Shown here: piece by piece, positions 1 through 5,085 of the stretch | How positions within the stretch are numbered: the first letter of the stretch is position 1 | How the letters are laid out: every line of letters starts with the position of its first letter | DNA from: Cyanobacteriota bacterium | GTDB taxonomy: Bacteria; Cyanobacteriota; Cyanobacteriia; Leptolyngbyales; Leptolyngbyaceae | Assembly: GCA_027482985.1 (NCBI GenBank) | Contig: JAIXVO010000476.1 | Coordinates: 1 to 5,085, forward strand | Reading direction: 5' to 3' | DNA: 5,085 nucleotides | Notes under the pieces: model-generated | Seen by the model: only the letters and a program-made list of their open reading frames with translations | Told to the model about the DNA's origin: nothing | The model's database searches: none | Program-made: the position numbers and the translations under genes

Positions 1-1311
1 GAGCAAATATTAGCCCTAGCACCTGACCCTGCTTCTGCGAAAAATGGCAGAGGGCTGGCAACTCGGCAAAAATGGCTGTCTCTGGGGCAGCAGCAAGCTG
101 TCCTGTGGGGAGAATGTCAGGGCAGCAGTAAAACTCCCTACCAGACTCAGATTGACTTGAATGACCCCGCCTTTCAATGTAGTTGTCCCAGTCGCAAATT
201 TCCCTGCAAACATGGGTTGGGATTGTTGTTGTTGTTGGCAGAGCAACCGCAGGAAATTGATGCCGCTGATCCCCCGGACTGGGTGACAGCCTGGCTGACG
301 AATCGATCGCAGCGGGTGGCGAAACACTCAGCGCGGGAACCACAGCAGACAGAAAAAAAAGTTGATGCGATCGCCCAGGCCAAACGAGCGGCACAGCGAC
401 ACCAAAAAGTGACCGCAGGCATTCAGGATTTACGGTTATGGTTAACCGATCGCGTCCGGCAGGGATTTGCCACTTTGCCGCAAGAGTCTTATGCCCTCTG
501 GGATGGGATTGCGGCGCGGATGGTGGATGCCCAAGCGCCCGGACTGGCGAGGCAACTGCGGGAAGTGGGCAGCCTGGTGCATAGCGGTGCAGGCTGGTGC
601 GATCGCGTGTTGACGCAATGTGGCCGGCTGCTGCTGCTGCTGGAAGGCTATGACCGCATCGAGACGTTGCCAGCCGAAGTGCAAGCCGACCTCCGGACGC
701 AGATTGGTTGGTCGATCAATCAAGAGGAGGTGTTGACGGGCACCGCTCACGCCGATCTGTGGCTGGTGGTGGGACAGCAAACGCAGGCAGAAGAGCAGCT
801 AAAAACTCGCCGCACCTGGTTGTACGGGATTGCCACCGCCACCTTTGCCCTGTTGCTGGATTTTGTCTATGGGCAACAAGCCTTTGAAGTCAGCCTGCTC
901 CCCGGCTCCTGTTGTCCCGCCGAACTGGTGTTTTACCCCAGTGCCTATCCGCTCCGTGCCGTGCTCAAAACTCGCCAGGAAGCGGTGCTGTTGCCCAAAA
1001 CGCCGCCGGGTAATGACTCGATCGCCAGCGCGATCGCGGGTTGCAGTCAAGCATTCGCCCGTTGTCCCTGGCTCGATCGGCTGCCGCTGTTGTTACAGGC
1101 TGTCGTGCCGCAGCGATCGCAGGCAGACTGGGTGATTCAGGATCAACAGGGGGGGGTGCTGCCGTTGTCATCCCGCTTCGATGTCGCTTACGGCTGGCAA
1201 CTATTGGCTCTGAGTGGCGGTCATCCCCTGACCCTGTTTGGGGAATGGTCGGGAACGGATTTTTTGCCCCTAAGTGTGTGGCTGGAGGATCGATTTTATG
1301 GCTTCGCCTGA
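1..1311 (+). CDS. SWIM zinc-finger protein, 5' partial
   Basis: The frame is open from the first base, so the gene begins left of the window; 436 residues are visible. A SWIM zinc finger, CxC-x6-CxH, is seen at window residues C60, C62, C69 and H71, in the stretch CSCPSRKFPCKHGLGL. SWIM domains bind zinc and act in DNA or protein contacts. Just before it lies WGECQGSSKTPYQ, and at the very edge EQILALAPDPASA, which I remember as near the N-terminus of this family, so perhaps only 5-15 residues are missing. The remaining ~360 residues are leucine-rich and helical-looking with no catalytic motif I recognise. A TTG at 157 could be read as a start but would cut off the conserved region just before the zinc ligands. 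There is no signal peptide or membrane segment in the visible part, so it is likely cytoplasmic. The 3' end overlaps the DUF5691 gene by 14 bases, suggesting translational coupling. The partner and substrate are unknown. Confidence 0.9.
   Translation, partial: EQILALAPDPASAKNGRGLATRQKWLSLGQQQAVLWGECQGSSKTPYQTQIDLNDPAFQCSCPSRKFPCKHGLGLLLLLAEQPQEIDAADPPDWVTAWLTNRSQRVAKHSAREPQQTEKKVDAIAQAKRAAQRHQKVTAGIQDLRLWLTDRVRQGFATLPQESYALWDGIAARMVDAQAPGLARQLREVGSLVHSGAGWCDRVLTQCGRLLLLLEGYDRIETLPAEVQADLRTQIGWSINQEEVLTGTAHADLWLVVGQQTQAEEQLKTRRTWLYGIATATFALLLDFVYGQQAFEVSLLPGSCCPAELVFYPSAYPLRAVLKTRQEAVLLPKTPPGNDSIASAIAGCSQAFARCPWLDRLPLLLQAVVPQRSQADWVIQDQQGGVLPLSSRFDVAYGWQLLALSGGHPLTLFGEWSGTDFLPLSVWLEDRFYGFA
1284..1288 (+). 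promoter_or_regulatory. Ribosome binding site of the DUF5691 gene
   Basis: GGAGG lies nine bases before the ATG at 1298, inside the end of the SWIM gene. It decides the start: the upstream GTG at 1274 lies before this site and would add eight residues encoded by the overlapping gene end. Confidence 0.75.
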
Positions 1312-2854
1312 GTCACCCTGGTCATCGCTGCTGACTACAGCCCTACTGGGGACGGCTCGCCAACCCTGGCAACCCGCGATCGCCCCTGGTCAATTGGGTC
1401 AACTCCTCGCGCAACTGCGGGAGCAACCGCCCGAAGCCGCGCTGCTGTTGACGGCGGGCATCCTGTCGATCCATCAACAGGTGGGCTGGCAACCGGAAAC
1501 CCGCCCCGCTACCGCGATCGCCCCCTGCCCGCCGGAAGTTCTTACCCCATGCAGTCCCTCAGCCAGCCGTTGTTTGCAGCAAATTTTGGCCGGAACATCC
1601 CTGCCACTTTTGCTGGAATGGCTGACGCTGGCGGCGATCGCCCAACAGCGCATCCCCGAACTGCATCTCCCCGCTCTGCTGGATAAAGGCAAGCAACAGC
1701 GATCATTGCGGTCTACCCTCCTGCCAGTGTTGGGGCAACGGGGGCGCTGGCTGGCGGCACAAAATTCGGACTGGGATTATGCGATCGCCGTCACTACGGA
1801 TGCCGCTTGGGAAACGGGCTCGCCTGCCGCGCGGCTCCTGGCTCTCCAAACCGTCCGCGCTGAATCACCCGATCGCGCGCGCGCCTGGTTACAGTCCACC
1901 TGGAGTCAGGAAGCGGCCAGCGATCGCGCCCAGTTTTTAGCAACACTGCAAGTCGGGCTGAGTGCTGCTGATCTGCCGTGGTTGGAGCAGACGTTGGGCG
2001 ATCGCAGTCAGGCTGTCCGCCGGATTGCTGCTGATTTACTCGCCCGTCTACCAGATTCCAGCATTGCGCAACAAGCAACCGTCTACACGAACCAGTATGT
2101 CTCCCTGGAACGGCAACCCACCCTCGCGTGGCAAGTCCAGCTACCGCTACAACTGGATGCTCGCTGGTTGTCACTGGGGATCGACCCGCAACCTGCCGCG
2201 CAGGGACAGCCCCAAATAGGCGAAAAAGCCTGGTGGCTGCTGCAACTGTTGGGCGCGACACCGCTGACGGTGTGGACAGAGGCGGGGCAGTCGTCACCAG
2301 CGCAACTGGTGCGTCTCACCCAGACGCATGAGTGGCAATCGGTGCTATTCAATGGCCTGGCGTTGGCGGCGCAACGGCAGGGTGATGCAGCTTGGCTGGA
2401 GGCGATTTTCAGGCTATGGCTCAGGCAGCAAGCAGCACGTCAGGAGGTCACGCTAATTAATCTCAAGCTGGAGGACTTATTCCGAATTCTCAGTCGCGAT
2501 CGCCAACATCAAGTGCTGATTGATTTCCTGCAACTGCCCACCGCGAAGATGAATGACTCCCTTATGATCTGGCTACTACGCTATACTACGCCGCCCTGGA
2601 GTGTTGACCTGACGCAGCTGGTCATCCAGCATTTAGATCAGCATTTGAGGGACACACAAATCTTTGCTAACACTGATTGGGAACTGAGAGCTGCATTGAA
2701 GGAGTTTGCCCATTCAATCCCTGTAGAACTGACTACTGATGTGATGAAGTTTCGCAGTAGACTCACGACGACATCTCATTGGGTACAAAGTCTGGATGGG
2801 CTTTTAGAAATTCTACAATTTCGGCAGGAAATGACTCAATCATTCGGGAGTTAA
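1298..2854 (+). CDS. DUF5691 family helical-repeat protein
   Basis: This 518-residue protein starts at the ATG at 1298, chosen for the GGAGG nine bases upstream. The N-terminus, SSLLTTALLGTARQPWQ, and the stretch GQRGRWLAAQNSDW near residues 148-161 are what I recognise as DUF5691 family signatures. Near residues 222-250 a HEAT-like helix pair is visible (LPWLEQTLGDRSQAVRRIAA), and the whole chain is rich in Leu, Ala and Gln, as expected of an alpha-solenoid scaffold. No catalytic motif, signal peptide or membrane segment is seen. The family has no established biochemical role that I know of. It recurs beside SWIM, MoxR ATPase and DUF5682 genes, so it probably serves as an adaptor in the same complex (inference). 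The last ~100 codons look richer in A+T than the rest and poorer in recognisable family motifs. A 14-base overlap with the SWIM gene implies co-translation. Confidence 0.88.
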   Translation: MASPESPWSSLLTTALLGTARQPWQPAIAPGQLGQLLAQLREQPPEAALLLTAGILSIHQQVGWQPETRPATAIAPCPPEVLTPCSPSASRCLQQILAGTSLPLLLEWLTLAAIAQQRIPELHLPALLDKGKQQRSLRSTLLPVLGQRGRWLAAQNSDWDYAIAVTTDAAWETGSPAARLLALQTVRAESPDRARAWLQSTWSQEAASDRAQFLATLQVGLSAADLPWLEQTLGDRSQAVRRIAADLLARLPDSSIAQQATVYTNQYVSLERQPTLAWQVQLPLQLDARWLSLGIDPQPAAQGQPQIGEKAWWLLQLLGATPLTVWTEAGQSSPAQLVRLTQTHEWQSVLFNGLALAAQRQGDAAWLEAIFRLWLRQQAARQEVTLINLKLEDLFRILSRDRQHQVLIDFLQLPTAKMNDSLMIWLLRYTTPPWSVDLTQLVIQHLDQHLRDTQIFANTDWELRAALKEFAHSIPVELTTDVMKFRSRLTTTSHWVQSLDGLLEILQFRQEMTQSFGS

Positions 2855-2870
2855 TTATCGTGAGGCAATT

Positions 2871-2967
2871 CATGATTACCGGAGGGTGCCGTTAGCGATC
2901 GCGTAACACCCGTAAAAACATGATTGATGCGTTAGGACGTTGCCTAACATACCCTACGCAATCAATC
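2871..2967. repeat. Two diverged tandem palindromic repeat units
   Basis: The 179-base spacer holds two related units, each opening with CATGATT (2871-2877 and 2919-2925, 48 bases apart). Unit 1 has GGGTG (2884-2888) facing CACCC (2907-2911) around TTA-GCGATCGC-GTAA; an outer TTAC/GTAA pair can extend it. Unit 2 can fold as a 14-pair stem with two single-base bulges, 2922-2936 against 2953-2967, or as a shorter GTTAGG/CCTAAC hairpin (2931-2936 and 2943-2948). Both share the order GTTAG, short loop, TAACA, then CCC. This resembles the dispersed GTTAG/CTAAC palindromes I recall from many cyanobacterial intergenic regions. No T-run follows either stem on the + strand, so neither is a classic intrinsic terminator. 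They may act as RNA folding or processing sites between the two halves of the cluster. Confidence 0.6.
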
Positions 2968-3033
2968 GGATTCAATTAAGAATGATCTAAAGAGTTTGTT
3001 TGACATTGTTTTTGAATCTCATCAGAACCCATT

Positions 3034-4143
3034 ATGACAACTTCTCAATCTCCACTGCCGCCTTCTAACTTGCTGCGAGAACACGCCGAACAGCAATTTG
3101 CTCATGAACTGGCGGAACTAGCGCAGATCGATCGCCGCCAACGACCACCCAACTGGCAATTGTCTCCCTGGGCTGTCTCAACCTATTTGCTGGGAGGCAC
3201 GCTGGAAAATGGGTTTGAAGTATCGCCGAAATACATCGGTAATCAGCGGTTAATTGAGGTGGCGATCGCGACGCTGGCGACCGATCGCGCTTTGCTCCTG
3301 TATGGTGTTCCCGGTACCGCGAAATCCTGGGTGTCGGAACATTTGGCGGCCGCGATCGCAGGTGATTCGACCCTGTTAATCCAGGGCACAGCCGGCACCA
3401 GCGAAGAAGCGATTCGGTATGGCTGGAACTATGCCCGCTTACTGGCGGATGGGCCCTCACTGGCGGCCTTGGTGGATAGTCCCATGATGCGGGCGATGAC
3501 CACTGGCAAAATTGCACGGGTCGAGGAACTGACTCGCATTCCCTCCGAAGTGCAGGATACGTTAATCACCATCCTGTCGGAAAAAACGCTGCCGATTCCC
3601 GAACTGAATACCGAAGTGCAGGCAACGAAAGGCTTCAACGTGATTGCCACTGCTAATAATCGCGATCGCGGCGTGAATGAACTTTCCAGTGCCCTGAAAC
3701 GCCGCTTCAACACTGTGATTTTGCCCGTGCCCGACACGATGGCCGCAGAAGTGGAGATTGTGCAGCAGCGAGTCGCCAGTTTAGGACGGGCATTGGAACT
3801 GCCTGCCGAGGTGCCCGCCCTGGTCGAAATTCAACGCGTCGTCACGATCTTTCGCGAACTCCGCAATGGCGTGACGATCGACGGCAAAACCAAACTCAAA
3901 TCGCCCACCAGTACCCTCAGTCCGGCAGAAGCCATTTCGGTTGTCAATAGTGGCATGTCCCTCGCCGCCCATTTTGGCGACGGTTCCCTCACCGCCAGCG
4001 ATTTAATTTCAGGGCTAGTGGGAGCGATCGTCAAAGACCCAGTTCAGGATCAAATCGTCTGGAAAGAATACCTGGAAACCGTCGTCAAAGAACGGGACGG
4101 CTGGAAGGATCTCTATCGGGCTAGCCGGGAAATGGGGGGTTAG
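3034..4143 (+). CDS. MoxR-type AAA+ ATPase
   Basis: This 369-residue protein is an ATP-dependent remodelling or chaperone motor of the MoxR branch of AAA+ proteins, cytoplasmic by sequence. The Walker A motif GVPGTAKS is at residues 91-98. The Walker B region reads ARVEELTR at 161-168, with Glu164-Glu165 where MoxR proteins usually have Asp-Glu. Sensor 1 is ATANN around Asn208, and the arginine-finger segment KRRF is at 222-225. The usual sensor-2 arginine appears replaced by Ala298 in TLSPAEA. A ~70-residue N-terminal extension precedes the ATPase core. The ATG is the first start codon after an in-frame stop at 3013, but no Shine-Dalgarno sequence precedes it. MoxR ATPases typically work with a vWA-domain partner; none is in the window, but one is expected just downstream. 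The DUF5682 gene follows after three bases in the same frame, so the two are surely co-transcribed. Confidence 0.93.
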   Translation: MTTSQSPLPPSNLLREHAEQQFAHELAELAQIDRRQRPPNWQLSPWAVSTYLLGGTLENGFEVSPKYIGNQRLIEVAIATLATDRALLLYGVPGTAKSWVSEHLAAAIAGDSTLLIQGTAGTSEEAIRYGWNYARLLADGPSLAALVDSPMMRAMTTGKIARVEELTRIPSEVQDTLITILSEKTLPIPELNTEVQATKGFNVIATANNRDRGVNELSSALKRRFNTVILPVPDTMAAEVEIVQQRVASLGRALELPAEVPALVEIQRVVTIFRELRNGVTIDGKTKLKSPTSTLSPAEAISVVNSGMSLAAHFGDGSLTASDLISGLVGAIVKDPVQDQIVWKEYLETVVKERDGWKDLYRASREMGG

Positions 4144-4149
4144 GGGATG
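4132..4149 (+). repeat. G-rich repeat copy at the MoxR/DUF5682 junction
   Basis: The stretch covers the last codons and stop of the ATPase gene and the start codon of the next one. Its 15-base core GGGGGTTAGGGGATG (4135-4149) occurs again exactly at 5027-5041 inside the G-rich repeat tract. The run of six G (4134-4139), seven bases before the ATG, is the only available purine-rich site and probably acts as a weak ribosome binding site, helped by coupling to the upstream stop. Confidence 0.6.
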
Positions 4150-5085
4150 ATCCATATCTTCGGCATTCGCCACCACGGACCCGGTTCGGCTCGGAGTCTG
4201 CGACAGGCGCTCACCCAACTGCAACCCGATATCGTCCTGGTGGAAGGACCACCCGATGCCGCAGCGGTTTTACCCTGGTTAGCGCACCCACAGATGCAGC
4301 CCCCCGTCGCCCTGCTGATTTACACCCCCGATCGCCCCCAACAAGCCGTTTACTATCCCTTTGCTGTGTTCTCCCCGGAGTGGCAAGCCATTCACTACGC
4401 CCTGACCCACCAAATCCCCGTCCGGTTCATGGATCTACCGCAGACTCATCGGTTTGCGATGGCGGCGGGAGGTGAGGGTGGTGAGGGTGATGAAGGAAGT
4501 GAGGGAGGTGAGGGAGGTGAAGGAAGTGAGGGAGATGAGGATGCTTTACACACTTCATCTTGTGCTGATCCGTTAAGTTTGCTGGCAGCAGCGGCGGGCT
4601 ACAGTGATAGCGAACGCTGGTGGGAACAGCTGGTGGAGCAACGGCAGGATAGTACGGAAGTGTTTACCGCCATTCTGGAAGCGATGACGGTGCTGCGATC
4701 GCACCTTGAGTCCTCATCTCCACCCCCTGCCGACTCCCCCTTGGAACCCTATCGCGAAGCCTACATGCGCAAAACGATGCGGGAAGCCGAGAAGCAAGGA
4801 TTTCAACGGATTGCCGTCGTCTGTGGAGCGTGGCATGCACCTGCCTTAGTAACCCTGCCACCCGCCAAAGCCGACAATGCCCTTCTCAAAGGACTACCCA
4901 AACAAAAAGTCGCCGCTACCTGGGTGCCCTGGACTTACGGACGCCTGACCATGGCTAGTGGCTACGGTGCTGGCATTGAATCTCCCGGCTGGTATCACCA
5001 TTTATGGGGGATGGGGAATAGGGGATGGGGGTTAGGGGATGGGCCTGAGGGGATGGGGGTTGGGGATGAGGGGGTAGGGGATGAA
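4147..5085 (+). CDS. DUF5682 family protein, 3' partial
   Basis: The frame is open from the ATG at 4147 to the right edge, giving 313 residues; the family is roughly twice as long as I recall, so the C-terminal half is missing. Signatures of DUF5682 are clear: FGIRHHGPGSARSL at 5-18, VLVEGPPDA at 30-38, ERWWE at 156-160, REAYMR at 203-208, VVCGAWHAPAL at 224-234 and ASGYGAGIESPGWYHHLW at 270-287. The early GxRHHGxGS, the EGP and the later G-x-x-H motif are reminiscent of the TraB/EreA/ChaN-like fold, whose members use such His and Glu residues; an enzymatic role is therefore plausible but unproven. Three low-complexity tracts interrupt the domain: acidic Gly/Glu at about 108-133, Ser/Pro at 188-198 and Gly-rich from 287 to the edge. 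It starts three bases after the ATPase stop, in the same frame, so it belongs to the same operon. No signal peptide is seen. Confidence 0.9.
   Translation, partial: MIHIFGIRHHGPGSARSLRQALTQLQPDIVLVEGPPDAAAVLPWLAHPQMQPPVALLIYTPDRPQQAVYYPFAVFSPEWQAIHYALTHQIPVRFMDLPQTHRFAMAAGGEGGEGDEGSEGGEGGEGSEGDEDALHTSSCADPLSLLAAAAGYSDSERWWEQLVEQRQDSTEVFTAILEAMTVLRSHLESSSPPPADSPLEPYREAYMRKTMREAEKQGFQRIAVVCGAWHAPALVTLPPAKADNALLKGLPKQKVAATWVPWTYGRLTMASGYGAGIESPGWYHHLWGMGNRGWGLGDGPEGMGVGDEGVGDE
4468..4539 (+). repeat. Eight 9-base tandem repeats, acidic Gly/Glu tract
   Basis: Eight consecutive 9-base units with consensus GGAGGTGAR encode Gly-(Gly/Ser/Asp)-Glu triplets, residues 108-131 of the DUF5682 protein, followed by Asp-Ala. 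The unit length is a multiple of three, so copy-number changes would keep the frame. It falls between the conserved MDLPQTHRF and DPLSLLAAAAGY segments, probably in a surface loop. Confidence 0.9.
5005..5085 (+). repeat. G-rich heptamer-like tandem repeats, candidate G-quadruplex
   Basis: Eleven runs of three to five G (starting at 5006, 5013, 5021, 5027, 5035, 5041, 5049, 5055, 5062, 5070 and 5077) are mostly separated by 2-5 bases such as AT, TTA or AATA, giving imperfect 7-base units like GGGGGTT and AGGGGAT. The tract lies in the DUF5682 frame directly after WYHHLW and encodes Gly-rich sequence with Trp, Met, Asp and Glu without any stop. It continues to, and probably past, the window edge. 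It resembles the short heptamer tandem repeats known from filamentous cyanobacteria. Confidence 0.85.

Noticed and set aside
223..237. TTG trinucleotide run (and CTG run at 628-642) as microsatellites
   Set aside because: Five units each, coding Leu runs in hydrophobic helices; a leucine stretch after the SWIM motif is normal for the family.
1274..1297. GTG at 1274 as the start of the DUF5691 gene
   Set aside because: The ribosome binding site GGAGG lies downstream of it, nine bases before the ATG at 1298, and the extra eight residues look unrelated to the family.
157..1311. TTG at 157 as the start of the SWIM gene
   Set aside because: The same frame is open back to base 1 and encodes conserved family sequence before the TTG; starting there would leave only seven residues before the zinc ligands.
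1794..2297. 167-residue open frame on the minus strand
   Set aside because: It lies wholly inside the DUF5691 gene, has no ribosome binding site or recognisable domain, and has the Arg/Pro/Thr-rich composition of an antisense shadow.
2884..2967. Intrinsic terminator after the DUF5691 gene
   Set aside because: The stems are not followed by a T-run on the + strand; the A-run at 2914-2918 lies between them, and no minus-strand gene needs a terminator here.
3000..3028. TTGACA at 3000-3005 as the -35 box of a promoter for the ATPase gene
   Set aside because: No hexamer resembling TATAAT occurs at 15-19 bases spacing; the next bases are GATC-poor and C/A-rich. A promoter in the spacer is possible but not supported by this site.
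3065..3517. 150-residue open frame on the minus strand
   Set aside because: It is antisense to the well-conserved ATPase core, and its Arg/Pro/Ser-rich composition is that of a shadow frame.
4468..4539. CRISPR array
   Set aside because: The repeats are directly adjacent 9-base units without spacers and are translated within a gene.

Overview
The window looks like chromosomal DNA of a cyanobacterium, probably a filamentous one. The main evidence is the octamer GCGATCGC (HIP1, a hallmark of many cyanobacterial genomes), which I count at least 16 times, about one per 320 bases, mostly inside genes. Short G-rich heptamer repeats and GTTAG/CTAAC-type palindromes fit the same group. No mobile-element gene, tRNA, rRNA or CRISPR array is visible.

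Layout, all on the + strand. (1) Bases 1-1311: a SWIM zinc-finger protein, open at the left edge and probably missing only a few N-terminal residues. (2) Bases 1298-2854: a DUF5691-type helical-repeat protein that overlaps gene 1 by 14 bases and has a good ribosome binding site. (3) Bases 2855-3033: a 179-base spacer with two diverged tandem copies of a palindromic repeat. (4) Bases 3034-4143: a MoxR-type AAA+ ATPase. (5) Bases 4147 to the right edge: the N-terminal 313 residues of a DUF5682-type protein, separated from the ATPase by one stop codon and three bases, in the same frame. It runs off the window and carries three low-complexity tracts.

Together these genes form a module whose parts I remember occurring side by side in other bacteria (for example actinomycetes), usually with a von Willebrand factor A (vWA, CoxE-like) protein gene nearby. 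By analogy with other MoxR-vWA pairs, the ATPase would act as a chaperone or remodelling motor. The SWIM protein may bind nucleic acid or protein, the DUF5691 protein may be a scaffold, and the DUF5682 protein may be an enzyme of the TraB/EreA/ChaN-like kind. The joint function is not established to my knowledge, and these roles are inference. This module is the best candidate in the window for an under-described system.

Other points that stand out: non-standard Walker B and sensor-2 positions in the ATPase; G-rich tandem repeats inside the DUF5682 coding frame, one of them a dense G-quadruplex candidate at the right edge; and a 15-base copy of that repeat at the stop/start junction between the ATPase and DUF5682 genes.
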